Source: Paenibacillus_E qinlingensis (GTDB lineage Bacteria > Bacillota > Bacilli > Paenibacillales > NBRC-103111). From it: a stretch of DNA of 64,000 nucleotides. The translations under genes and the position numbers were made by a program. Of this stretch, positions 26,762 through 35,252 are shown one piece after another. The notes beneath the pieces were generated by a model that searched no databases, had not been told where the DNA came from, and was given only the letters and a program-made list of their open reading frames with translations. The first letter of the stretch is position 1. Every line of letters begins with the position of its first letter. The stretch lies in the NCBI RefSeq assembly GCF_028746185.1, contig NZ_JAQIVH010000003.1, forward strand, positions 434,001 through 498,000. Direction: 5' to 3'.

Positions 26762-27259
26762 TTAGCGGTTATCAATTTTCTCTGGATATAAATCATGATT
26801 CATCATGCGATGGTCAGCCATGGCTTCGTACTTCGTACCTGGTTGCCCCCAGTTGCAGTAAGGATCGATGGAGATGCCGCCGCGAGGCGTGAACTTGCCC
26901 CATACCTCGATATAACGCGGATTCATCAATTCGATGAGATCATTCATAATAATATTGACACAATCCTCATGGAAATCACCGTGATTGCGGAAGCTGAATA
27001 GATAAAGTTTCAGGGACTTGCTCTCCACCATTTTGATCGTAGGAATGTACGAAATGTAGAGGGTAGCAAAATCCGGTTGTCCAGTTACAGGACAAAGGCT
27101 AGTGAACTCCGGGAAGTTAAATTTGACGAAATAAGCCCGATCCGGGTGTTTGTTATCAAATGCTTCTAAGAGTGTAGGGTCATAATTGAACACATACTTC
27201 GTGCCTTGATTGCCCAGAAGGGTAATCTCTTTTAAGTCTTCATTACTTCTTCCTGCCAT
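26762..27259 (-). CDS. queF: NADPH-dependent 7-cyano-7-deazaguanine reductase (preQ0 to preQ1)
   Basis: A 165-residue cytoplasmic enzyme of the short, YkvM-type QueF subfamily in the queuosine pathway. The catalytic Cys56 and Asp63 lie in SLCPVTGQPD, and the family motif ESKSLKLYLFSFRNHG lies at about 79-94. Length matches Bacillus QueF. It is monocistronic here, away from queCDE, and lies directly downstream of a preQ1-I riboswitch. Confidence 0.97.
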   Translation of the reverse strand: MAGRSNEDLKEITLLGNQGTKYVFNYDPTLLEAFDNKHPDRAYFVKFNFPEFTSLCPVTGQPDFATLYISYIPTIKMVESKSLKLYLFSFRNHGDFHEDCVNIIMNDLIELMNPRYIEVWGKFTPRGGISIDPYCNWGQPGTKYEAMADHRMMNHDLYPEKIDNR

Positions 27260-27275
27260 GGGTAAATCCTCATTT

Positions 27276-27309
27276 CATAGTTTTTTAGAGAGGGAGTTTG
27301 CGAACCTCT
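27276..27309 (-). promoter_or_regulatory. preQ1-I riboswitch controlling queF
   Basis: Read on the minus strand, AGAGGTTCGC is followed by AAACTCCCTCT and then CTAAAAAACTA. This matches the class I preQ1 aptamer: a 5-bp P1 stem AGAGG/CCTCT and the A-rich 3' tail that folds back as a pseudoknot. The start codon of queF is 17 bases beyond, with GAGG just after the aptamer tail, so control of translation initiation is likely. preQ1, the product of QueF, would repress its own synthesis. Confidence 0.9.
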
Positions 27310-27370
27310 TCTATAAGCAGATAGGTCAGTAGGTCCGCTCATAGAGGTGACTTCCTATTTCATGAAATGT

Positions 27371-27401
27371 ATCATATTTTGCAGGAAAAAGCATCTTTCA
27401 A
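27371..27401 (-). promoter_or_regulatory. Candidate queF promoter
   Basis: On the minus strand TTGAAA (27396-27401) and TATGAT (27371-27376) are 19 bases apart, about 62 bases upstream of the riboswitch aptamer. Confidence 0.4.
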
Positions 27402-27447
27402 CCGAGTGGCAATTATTACAGACTTGTGTAGATCGTCTAGCTCATGC

Positions 27448-28434
27448 CTACAGCAAAACCGGTTGTCCCAGTGCCACAGATTGGTAACCCGCTATGGCGA
27501 CAACGGTTGAACGTAATCCATCTTCCCCCGTGATCGGCACTTGTTCGCCATTCAGCAGCGCTTGAACAAATGCTTTCACTAAGTAAGCATCCATGGAGTC
27601 ACCCCAGAAATTCCATTGGCCTTTCCCATTTTCTAAGCTATATAGCTCGTTTTTTTGAGCAAAAGCATCGATGGATAGCGTTCCTTTCGTACCCACAATC
27701 GTCATCGTCACATCTCCCCAAGTTGGGAAAGCGGCATTCCGCGACCAGCTTGTGTCTAAGACGCCGACGACGCCATTCGCGAATTTAACATGGATCATCC
27801 CTGCATCATCGATTGCTAACTCTTCATTAAATAACGTTGCAGCATACGCGTAAACCTCTTTCACTTCGGATTGCGTCATCCAATTCATCAAATCCATGAC
27901 GTGTACGGTATGGTCTAATAGGGCACCGCCGCCGGATAGCTCGGATTGGAGGAACCAGCCGGAAGGAAGTGAGCCGCGATTGGTTCCCTTGATGGCTACG
28001 ATCTCCCCGATTTCGCCCTGCTCGATAGCCTCTTTGGCTTTAACCACCGAGGCCAAATAGCGGCATGGGAATGCCGTCATCAACTGAACGCCATTTTCTT
28101 TACACGCGGCAATCATCGCTTCCATTTCTGAGAGCGAAACGCCAAGCGGCTTTTCGCAAAGCACGTGCTTGCCAGCTTTTGCTGCTGCGATCGTAATTTC
28201 TGCATGATGCACGTTCTCGGAACAAATAACGACAGCATCCAAATCCGTGGCAAGTAAATCCTGATAATGTTCATAGTAGGGTAATTCATACTTAGCGATT
28301 ACTTTTTCCACACGTCTGTGATTGTCATCTGCAATGCCCGTGACCTCCACCTGCGAGATCGCTCGCAGTGAATCCAAATAAGAGTGTGCATGGCCGTGCG
28401 CAAAGCTGATCATACCTACTTTTAATTTTTTCAT
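27448..28434 (-). CDS. Gfo/Idh/MocA family oxidoreductase
   Basis: A 328-residue NAD(P)-dependent dehydrogenase with an N-terminal Rossmann domain and a C-terminal alpha/beta substrate domain. The CEKPLGVS motif (K95) is the family's catalytic/cofactor lysine. The usual GxGxxG loop is replaced by SFAHGHAHS at residues 10-18, as seen in some subfamilies. HTVHVMDLMNW at about 178 is the substrate-domain motif. Its start overlaps the end of the upstream paralogue by four bases (ATGA). The pair probably interconverts keto and hydroxy sugars or inositols; the substrate is unknown. Confidence 0.92.
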   Translation of the reverse strand: MKKLKVGMISFAHGHAHSYLDSLRAISQVEVTGIADDNHRRVEKVIAKYELPYYEHYQDLLATDLDAVVICSENVHHAEITIAAAKAGKHVLCEKPLGVSLSEMEAMIAACKENGVQLMTAFPCRYLASVVKAKEAIEQGEIGEIVAIKGTNRGSLPSGWFLQSELSGGGALLDHTVHVMDLMNWMTQSEVKEVYAYAATLFNEELAIDDAGMIHVKFANGVVGVLDTSWSRNAAFPTWGDVTMTIVGTKGTLSIDAFAQKNELYSLENGKGQWNFWGDSMDAYLVKAFVQALLNGEQVPITGEDGLRSTVVAIAGYQSVALGQPVLL

Positions 28435-29441
28435 ACTGTTTCCTCCCCAGACGTTGAGCTTGGCTTCAAAAGGACAGATTTCCCTGTGCGAACCGATTCC
28501 AAGGCAGCCATCGTAATTTCTAGTGCTTGATAAGCATCGTTTGCCGTAACGATGGGCTCACTTCCATCTCGGATGCACTGAATGAAATGGGCAATCTCCA
28601 AATCATAGGGACTGGCGTATCCCGGACTTTGGGGAACTTCTGCGAAACGTCTGCCTTCTGAATCGGAAGGAGCTTTGCAGATGTGCAGGGAACTGCTTTT
28701 TTGGCTATCGCTGCGGACAATGCCTCTGCTGCCTGCAATTTCCACGGCTGTTTGGAACGGCCCTTGGTACCCCCAGAAGGCTTCCACGTTGGCAACGGCT
28801 CCATTTTCAAAAAGAAGGGTAACTAGCGCATAATCAATGTCATTGACGCGTTGGTTCAAGCCATACACGGACTTCACTTCCCCGACAGCCCAACGTAGAA
28901 AATCAATATCGTGAATCATGAGATCGGTAATGACGCCACCGCTTTTCTCGGAATCTTTGAACCATGGTCTGACATCACCGGGGTGTGAACCGATTCGTTT
29001 GGCATGAACGACGCCGACTCGTCCTAACTTGCCTTCATCGATGGCTTGCTTCATTTGTACATATTCGGGGAAGAAACGAACCACATGTCCGACAAACAAA
29101 CGGACGCCGTAATGTTCGCAACCTTGGATCATAGCTGCTGCGTCTTCTAAGTTAAGAGCAAGTGGTTTTTCGCATATGACATGTTTGCCGGCTTGCGCGG
29201 CTTTTAACGTGTATTCCTTATGTAAGAAACTGGGCAGTGTCACACTGATGACATCGAAATCTGCCTCGTTCAGCATGGTTTCAAAAGATGTAAAAGCGGG
29301 CGCCCCTGTGGTAAGGGATAGTGCTTGTGCTAGCTCGAGATCCAGATCACATACGCCTGTTATCTCTATATCAGGCATGTTTGCATAGCTAAGGGCGTGC
29401 ACGTTCCCCATTCCCCCGCAACCAACGATAGCAACTTTCAT
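28431..29441 (-). CDS. Gfo/Idh/MocA family oxidoreductase
   Basis: A 336-residue paralogue-like dehydrogenase and the first gene of the two-gene operon. It has the classical Rossmann loop GCGGMGNVHA (residues 7-16), CEKPLALN with K92, and IHDIDFLRW in the substrate domain. A proper glycine-rich loop and a full-length C-terminal domain suggest it is functional. It lies divergent from the AraC gene at 29582, which probably regulates it. Confidence 0.93.
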   Translation of the reverse strand: MKVAIVGCGGMGNVHALSYANMPDIEITGVCDLDLELAQALSLTTGAPAFTSFETMLNEADFDVISVTLPSFLHKEYTLKAAQAGKHVICEKPLALNLEDAAAMIQGCEHYGVRLFVGHVVRFFPEYVQMKQAIDEGKLGRVGVVHAKRIGSHPGDVRPWFKDSEKSGGVITDLMIHDIDFLRWAVGEVKSVYGLNQRVNDIDYALVTLLFENGAVANVEAFWGYQGPFQTAVEIAGSRGIVRSDSQKSSSLHICKAPSDSEGRRFAEVPQSPGYASPYDLEIAHFIQCIRDGSEPIVTANDAYQALEITMAALESVRTGKSVLLKPSSTSGEETV

Positions 29442-29581
29442 GCAAATTCACTCCTCACTTTATCGTATGAAAAATAGTAACTAAGTAATATGATATAGGT
29501 ATTGCCCGATAGCGTATATGCGGACATTTATTCAGTTTATATCCAAATTTGTCATTAGTGGAAGCGTGGTGTTTGAAAGAC

Positions 29582-30469
29582 ATGGATATTTATAAAGAAC
29601 CAATTCCCTACCAAAACCCATCATTATGCATGAAAGTATGGCGTTTCGCCCAATCGGGGGCAGAAGGTGAATATAATAATACCTGGCATTATCATAAAGA
29701 AATTGAATTCATTTTAGTTGAGCAGGGTATCCACGAAATTCAGACACCGAATCATATTTATACAATCAAAGCAGGAGATGTGCTGCTAATTGGCTCCTCC
29801 CAACTGCATAGAGGACGCAAAATAAGCGATAAGGACCTTGTCTATATCGTACTTCATATTGACCTCGAACCTTATTTCGATCGGGCTATGGTGAGGTATT
29901 ACCGAGATTTTCTGGAGATATTTCATCCGTTAGAAGCGCTAAATTACATTTTTCAAGAAAACGAACATGTAAAGAAAGAAATTGCCAGGATTATTACGGA
30001 TACCCATGATGAAGTGATGGGAACTGGGAAGGGTTATGAAATTGCAGTCAGCATGCATATCAAGCATCTGCTCTTAATGCTGCTTCGCCATGACAATCGG
30101 GGTTTGTTAACGACACATGGCAATGTGGATGGGGATGCGGATATCATTCGGTCACTTGTTGCGTATGTGGACGAGCATTTGACGGAGAAGATCGATATGG
30201 GGGCCGTTAGTCGAATTGCCGGCATGAGTTACTCGTATTTTTCGAAATATTTTAAGAAAAAGATGGGAGCCTCATTTATCGACTATGTTAACCAGAAACG
30301 TATTTCAAAAGCGGAGCGGCTGCTCGTTACCGAAAAACGCAGTGTGAACGAAATTGCAGAGACTGTTGGTATAGGGAATATGGCGCATTTCTATGAGTTG
30401 TTCAAACGATTCAATGGCTGTACACCTAAGCAATACCTGCACAAAATGAATGTAAGTAATAACAAATAG
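29582..30469 (+). CDS. AraC family transcriptional regulator
   Basis: A regulator of about 295 residues with an N-terminal cupin sensor (WHYHKEIEFILVEQGIHEIQ; YTIKAGDVLLIGSSQLHRG) and a C-terminal AraC DNA-binding domain, with helices in GAVSRIAGMSYSYFSKYFKK and VNEIAETVGIGNMAHFYELF. It is divergently oriented to the Gfo/Idh/MocA pair with about 140 bases between. The start is uncertain: ATG 29582 is the first ATG; TTG at 29573 or 29549 is also in frame, and no strong ribosome binding site decides. Confidence 0.9.
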   Translation: MDIYKEPIPYQNPSLCMKVWRFAQSGAEGEYNNTWHYHKEIEFILVEQGIHEIQTPNHIYTIKAGDVLLIGSSQLHRGRKISDKDLVYIVLHIDLEPYFDRAMVRYYRDFLEIFHPLEALNYIFQENEHVKKEIARIITDTHDEVMGTGKGYEIAVSMHIKHLLLMLLRHDNRGLLTTHGNVDGDADIIRSLVAYVDEHLTEKIDMGAVSRIAGMSYSYFSKYFKKKMGASFIDYVNQKRISKAERLLVTEKRSVNEIAETVGIGNMAHFYELFKRFNGCTPKQYLHKMNVSNNK

Positions 30470-30648
30470 GCGTAGGATGATGCTTAAAAAAAGATTGACA
30501 ATGGACTGGAATTAATCAATTATGGATTTGAAAACAAATCTGAAACAAACCAGAAGAGACTAAATTTAAGAGATTTGATTTCAAAATCAACTAGATAAAA
30601 ATCAGTGCGGATAAGGATTGTGATTCCGTAAGCCGGGGAGGAGATTTC

Positions 30649-31794
30649 ATGACCGAAATTCGTCGTGTGCGTGCAAACGAAATGGAGCAGGCGGTTCGTC
30701 TCTCGGATGAGACTTTTCGCGATGCAAGCCAGAAATCGATGTTGAAAGCGTTTCCTAATGCGTTTGATTCTCGCCTTAATCAGTCATTTGGCGCATTTGA
30801 AAATGGGGAACTTGTCGCTTTCATGGGACTTGTCCCTGCTGTTGTACATGTCTCGGCTGCTAAACTCAATGTACTGTCTCTAGGCTCTGTATGCACCCAC
30901 CCGAACTATCGGGGACAGAAGATCGCTTCTAACATGCTACAAGTCGTACATACGCACGCCGAAAGTGTTGGTGCGAGTATGCTCCTGGTTTCGGGGGATG
31001 GTCCGCTATATATGCGAAGCGGTTGCCATTACTTTGGGCGGGTCACACGCTTCGAAATAACGAATGACCAGGAGACCTATCAACGATTCATTGCCAATCC
31101 CGGTATTGAGATCCGACGTGTTCATTCAGAGGATTGGTTTCGACTTCATGCTGCGGCTGAAAGCCGTGAAGTTCGCTATGCACAAGGAGTTAATGAGCTC
31201 CCGATTTTGATGGATAGCGAGGCTATCGCAAGCTGCTATCATATGCATCATGCAGTATACGCAGCGTTCGAATCTGACCGAGTCGCGGCGTATGCCATCG
31301 TCGCCATACCTACGCAGGGTAGAGTGGCGGAAGAGGAGGCTCCTTTTGTTGTAGAGTGGGGCGGCAGCTCGGAAGCGCTGGCGGCTATTCTACAGTTTGC
31401 GTTGCAAGAACAGGAGTTGGACGTATTAGAAATTCCAGTGATGTGGAATGAAACCAGGCTGCTCCAGGTGCTCTCGCATTTCCCTTCTAAGAGGATGCGG
31501 AACCATGGCACAGTGCATATCGTTAATCCGGAACGGCTGTTCAATGAGCTACTGCCCTATTTGTCGGAGAAAGCGCCTGCCGCAGCTTCTAGATTGCTGA
31601 TTCGCCAAGCCTCTGAAGATGGGGCTGTTTTGTTATTGGATGGTATCGCAATGGCAAGCTTGACTGCGCAAGAGGTTGTTGATGTATGGTTTGATCCGGA
31701 AGCTGAGTTGAACGTTCCCAAACCACTGAAAGATGTGCTGAATCAACTGTTTCCCGTTCCGTTCCCGCATGCGGGAGGGTTAAATTTTGTTTGA
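30649..31794 (+). CDS. GNAT family N-acetyltransferase
   Basis: A 381-residue protein with an N-terminal GNAT domain: GSVCTHPNYRGQKIASNMLQ at about residues 83-102 carries the acetyl-CoA pyrophosphate loop (RGQKIA). A second, less conserved half makes it longer than a simple GNAT, recalling Eis-like multi-domain acetyltransferases. GGGGAGGAG precedes the ATG. It lies 48 bases before the beta-helix gene at 31843, so it may be in the same transcript. The acceptor is unknown; a sugar amine is one possibility given the context. Confidence 0.85.
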   Translation: MTEIRRVRANEMEQAVRLSDETFRDASQKSMLKAFPNAFDSRLNQSFGAFENGELVAFMGLVPAVVHVSAAKLNVLSLGSVCTHPNYRGQKIASNMLQVVHTHAESVGASMLLVSGDGPLYMRSGCHYFGRVTRFEITNDQETYQRFIANPGIEIRRVHSEDWFRLHAAAESREVRYAQGVNELPILMDSEAIASCYHMHHAVYAAFESDRVAAYAIVAIPTQGRVAEEEAPFVVEWGGSSEALAAILQFALQEQELDVLEIPVMWNETRLLQVLSHFPSKRMRNHGTVHIVNPERLFNELLPYLSEKAPAAASRLLIRQASEDGAVLLLDGIAMASLTAQEVVDVWFDPEAELNVPKPLKDVLNQLFPVPFPHAGGLNFV

Positions 31795-31842
31795 GTTTGA
31801 CACTGGCTTGGAAGGCAAAGTGAAGTAAACGGAGGCCATATC

Positions 31843-33960
31843 ATGATCCAACTATCGAATCTGGAAGAGTTATTAGCGTTTCAAGTAGATACAATTAAAG
31901 ATGGGCAGCTTGTCTATGTCGATGGGTATTATCAAAAGGGAGACGGTGGTTCCAAAGTTGTTCGTTGGATGAATGGGAGCGATCAAGCCGACAATGGCGG
32001 TACGATTCATGATCCCGGACATGGCGGGAGTGGCCGATGGAAGACTGTGCATAATGGGGTTGGCGATTATCGCTGGTTCGGCATTCTAGACTCATCAAGA
32101 AATGCAGATGACGCCTTGGATGCGATGGTGAACGATCCCTCTATTCATCGGATAGAATCGCATACAGATCTTAACTTTGTCAGACGTCATAAATATGACC
32201 GAAGTCATATCGAACTCGATTTTGGAGGGAACCGCGTCACAACGTTCGGGATCGAGCTAAATGCGAAGAGCAATCCTTTTGGCGCTGTTATTTTTTTTCA
32301 GGGGAAAGCAACGGGCGAAATACAGACACTTACACTCTCTACTGAGCTTCCGGAGCAATCCGATGTGTTGGAGGTGCTGGATACGAAGTCTTTTGAGGTG
32401 GAAGACTGGTGGGTCGTTAGAATTCAGAACCACCCTGAAGGCTATGCGCAGCGCGAGCTGGATTATATGTTACAAGTTACAGAAATCATGGATGATCGCC
32501 ATATTCGTGTGAATTATAAGCTCGGATGGACGCTTGCTGCGGGTAGGGAAATCACGTTTAAGAAGATGCATCCTGTCTTACACAGCCACATTAGGAATAT
32601 GAATTTCATTGGTGTTTCTGTGCCTGACAATGGATCGACGAGCGCAAAGCCATCTGAGGATTGGGATCAAATAGGATCACATCCCATTGCCTATGAATTC
32701 GCTGTAGCATGCAACGTTAGTGACATCACAGCCACCAAAGTTTTCTGGCCGGTCATCGAGCGGCGCTACTGCACTCATTTTGTGACGGAGCGTTGCAAGC
32801 TAATGAACCCAGAAGAAGTGATCTGGGGAGGAACCGGATACCTGACGCAGCAACTCAACGTGTTGTACGGTCATGTCCGAGATTGCCATACAAGCAACGC
32901 CCGTCACTTAAACGATTTCACATGTGGAGCCTACTGCATGGTGGAGAACTGCCATGGTGATGGTGATGAACATGGTTCTTTTGTCACACACGGTCAATAC
33001 GAGCATGATCTCACGTTTATCGGGAATTCGGGTTTGTTGTCATTTGCCAATAGTGGCACAACTTGGGGGGATAGTGCGAAACGGATCACCGTGAAGAAAC
33101 ACGTTGCCTCGCGCGTTGTTGCGCACAAGCGAATTACGGATTTGACCCTGGAGGATGTCCATGCTGTCTGGAAAGAAGGATTGGTAGATTCCGGTACGAT
33201 TTGGGCTAACGCCGATGGGCTGCAAATGCGAGGCTGTACGGCGGATACGATGCTTACACTTTCGCAGAGCTCATCACGTTCAAAGCGGAGTAATCTGGCA
33301 GACGGTTGTTCCTTTGGCTTGTCCAAGGGGGCTGAAATCGCTCGTAAACCCGGTAATACCCAAGTAGGTTTTCGCCCAGTTATGACGGATTTCACGATGC
33401 AGAACTGCCAATTTCACAACGTTGATGGTAATTCCTTTGGCAGTATTAACAAACTGGTTCTGATAAATACCTGGTTTAGAGGAGCTTCTCCAGAAGCAAA
33501 ACCCCTTCAAGTTTGGTGTTCGGAAGTGGTCATGCAAGGTGGTGGTTGTGAGAACAGTGGCATGATAGTGATGGGCGCATTTGATGCAGATGTGACGAGG
33601 GTAAGTGATCAGTCCATCACGGTTGATGGCGGCGCTATGTTCAGTGGAATGAATGCCGAGAAGTCCTATTTTAAGCGTGAATTCATGTCAGGGACCATGA
33701 CGTGGGTATTTGGTGATTACAATAGCAAGTCAATGGACGCCGAGACGTCGCATTTCAGCATACATACCGGCCCTAATAAAATGAGAGTGATAGGTTCTCG
33801 TTTCTATGGCGGTAAGTATGAAATTAAAGAGAATGCATTCAACCATGGCTCCTACTTGCTCATGATGGCATGTGTAGAAGAAGGAGTCGATAGATCATCT
33901 CTGCCAGTTGAATCGGATAGAGTGAAACATAAAGAGGGAAATATGATCATATTTGAATAA
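31843..33960 (+). CDS. Beta-helix protein without export signal, paralogue of the Tat-exported protein at 41635
   Basis: A 705-residue protein. The first residues (MIQLSNLEELLAFQVDTIKD) show no signal peptide or Tat motif. It aligns along its whole length with the protein at 41635-44076; near-identical segments include HGQYEHDLTxIxNSGLLSFANS and WGDSAKR, and the charged NCHGDGDE patch at about 367-374. Periodic short strands and Asn/Gly turns fit a right-handed beta-helix like pectate-lyase or phage-tailspike folds. The role is probably a polysaccharide lyase or epimerase; the catalytic type is not established. A terminator follows. Confidence 0.7.
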   Translation: MIQLSNLEELLAFQVDTIKDGQLVYVDGYYQKGDGGSKVVRWMNGSDQADNGGTIHDPGHGGSGRWKTVHNGVGDYRWFGILDSSRNADDALDAMVNDPSIHRIESHTDLNFVRRHKYDRSHIELDFGGNRVTTFGIELNAKSNPFGAVIFFQGKATGEIQTLTLSTELPEQSDVLEVLDTKSFEVEDWWVVRIQNHPEGYAQRELDYMLQVTEIMDDRHIRVNYKLGWTLAAGREITFKKMHPVLHSHIRNMNFIGVSVPDNGSTSAKPSEDWDQIGSHPIAYEFAVACNVSDITATKVFWPVIERRYCTHFVTERCKLMNPEEVIWGGTGYLTQQLNVLYGHVRDCHTSNARHLNDFTCGAYCMVENCHGDGDEHGSFVTHGQYEHDLTFIGNSGLLSFANSGTTWGDSAKRITVKKHVASRVVAHKRITDLTLEDVHAVWKEGLVDSGTIWANADGLQMRGCTADTMLTLSQSSSRSKRSNLADGCSFGLSKGAEIARKPGNTQVGFRPVMTDFTMQNCQFHNVDGNSFGSINKLVLINTWFRGASPEAKPLQVWCSEVVMQGGGCENSGMIVMGAFDADVTRVSDQSITVDGGAMFSGMNAEKSYFKREFMSGTMTWVFGDYNSKSMDAETSHFSIHTGPNKMRVIGSRFYGGKYEIKENAFNHGSYLLMMACVEEGVDRSSLPVESDRVKHKEGNMIIFE

Positions 33961-33966
33961 TTGATG

Positions 33967-33997
33967 GAGCCTGTCTTTCCATAGGTAGGCTCTTTTT
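33967..33997 (+). terminator. Rho-independent terminator
   Basis: GAGCCT at 33967-33972 pairs with AGGCTC at 33987-33992, followed by TTTTT. It separates the beta-helix gene from the promoter at 34086. Confidence 0.75.
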
Positions 33998-34058
33998 GTG
34001 TCATATTTATGTTACGTATAGACGAAAATGTTGTAATTAATGTCATATTAACTAACAT

Positions 34059-34072
34059 TGTAAGCGATTCCA
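34059..34072 (+). promoter_or_regulatory. Near-consensus cre site upstream of the sugar operon
   Basis: TGTAAGCGATTCCA matches the cre consensus TGWAANCGNTNWCA at 13 of 14 positions. It lies 14 bases upstream of the -35 element of the promoter at 34086, consistent with CcpA control. Confidence 0.5.
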
Positions 34073-34085
34073 AATTAAAAAGTTG

Positions 34086-34115
34086 TTGACAACACATATG
34101 TTAGCTCCTTATAAT
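34086..34115 (+). promoter_or_regulatory. Strong sigma-A-type promoter with an overlapping dyad
   Basis: TTGACA (34086-34091) and TATAAT (34110-34115) are separated by 18 bases, both perfect consensus. The -35 is embedded in GTTGTTGACAAC (34083-34094), an imperfect dyad of the kind bound by GntR-type regulators. It likely drives the genes from 34209 onward. Confidence 0.7.
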
Positions 34116-34208
34116 AAAAAAAAACATCAGAAACAAACCACAATCAATAAAAATAGTTGTTGTGGTGTACTTTACAAATTAGAAATAAACCAGAAAAGAG
34201 GTAGGGTT

Positions 34209-35234
34209 ATGAAAGCAGTAAAGGGCATCAATGGGTCAGCACAAGTGTTGGAGCTTCCGAACCCGGAAATGATTCCTCAATTTGTCAAAGTGAAAACGGA
34301 ATATTCAGTCGTTAGCGTAGGCACCGAGCTGATGATGATAACCAATAATGGGGATGCCAATTTAGGTTATAGTGCTAGTGGCATTGTTATGGAGATAGGG
34401 GAAGGTGTTACACACGTCATCCCTGGACAACGAGTGGCTTGTTATGGGGTACCTGCCCATAGGGAACTCCTGCTTGTTCCCAAGCATTTGGTTGTACCCG
34501 TGCCAGAGGCTGTGACTCAGGAGGAAGCGGCATTTGTTGGCATTGGTGCGATTGCGATTCATGCCTTGCGTCAAGCCAAACTAAGCTTCGGGGAAACGAT
34601 TATCGTCGCGGGGCTTGGCATACTTGGGCAAGTCATTGCCCGTATTGCGCATGCAGCGTCTTATAAAGTCATTGGTTTAGAGTTAATGGAGGAACGCTGC
34701 CAAACGCTTGAGGCTATTGGCGCAATTGCATGCCGCACTAAGGATGAGCTTCAGAAGGCTGTGGAATCTGATCCAGGATGTAAAGGTGCAGATGCGGTCA
34801 TGCTTTGTGCGAGCAACCGGAAGTTTAGTATGATAGATGATGCAATTGGTTGGCTGCGCGACCGCGGTCGCGTTGTGATCGTCGGGGATACTGGAACGGA
34901 ATTTGATCGGGATCTGCTTTTCATGAAAGAAGCGAGTGTTCATATTTCACGTGCGGGTGGTCCTGGTCGCTATGAAGAAACCTATGAGCAGCAAGGGGTC
35001 GATTACCCAATAGGCTATGTTCGTTGGACGGAAGGCAGGAATATGGGGGAGTTTTTACGTTTGATCGCACAGAAAAAGATTGATATTCAATCGCTGATTA
35101 CCAATGAGTGCGCACTCGAAGAGTTACCCGCCATGTATCAAAACTGCTTTGAAAAGCCGCAGAAATCGATGGGTATTGTCGTGCGCTATGAACAACCCAA
35201 TCCCGCCGGAGTAGCAGATTCCTTTAACAATTAA
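34209..35234 (+). CDS. MDR-family dehydrogenase lacking the catalytic zinc cysteine
   Basis: A 341-residue medium-chain dehydrogenase with an N-terminal GroES-like domain and a Rossmann domain (IIVAGLGILGQVIA, about 136-149). Where zinc alcohol dehydrogenases have a Cys ligand, this protein reads SVVSVGTEL (residues 33-41), as in zinc-lacking or atypical relatives. The ATG at 34209 follows GAGGTAGGG; the open frame extends upstream to 34083 but that segment covers the promoter. It is the first gene of a likely operon with a two-permease ABC importer. It may oxidise the imported sugar at C1, an inference from context. Confidence 0.85.
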   Translation: MKAVKGINGSAQVLELPNPEMIPQFVKVKTEYSVVSVGTELMMITNNGDANLGYSASGIVMEIGEGVTHVIPGQRVACYGVPAHRELLLVPKHLVVPVPEAVTQEEAAFVGIGAIAIHALRQAKLSFGETIIVAGLGILGQVIARIAHAASYKVIGLELMEERCQTLEAIGAIACRTKDELQKAVESDPGCKGADAVMLCASNRKFSMIDDAIGWLRDRGRVVIVGDTGTEFDRDLLFMKEASVHISRAGGPGRYEETYEQQGVDYPIGYVRWTEGRNMGEFLRLIAQKKIDIQSLITNECALEELPAMYQNCFEKPQKSMGIVVRYEQPNPAGVADSFNN

Positions 35235-35252
35235 TAAAGGAGGTGATGGGGT

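Noticed and set aside
31843..33960. Phage tailspike / prophage remnant
   Set aside because: Beta-helix folds occur in tailspikes, but there are no phage structural, lysis or integrase genes, and the paralogue has a bacterial Tat signal.
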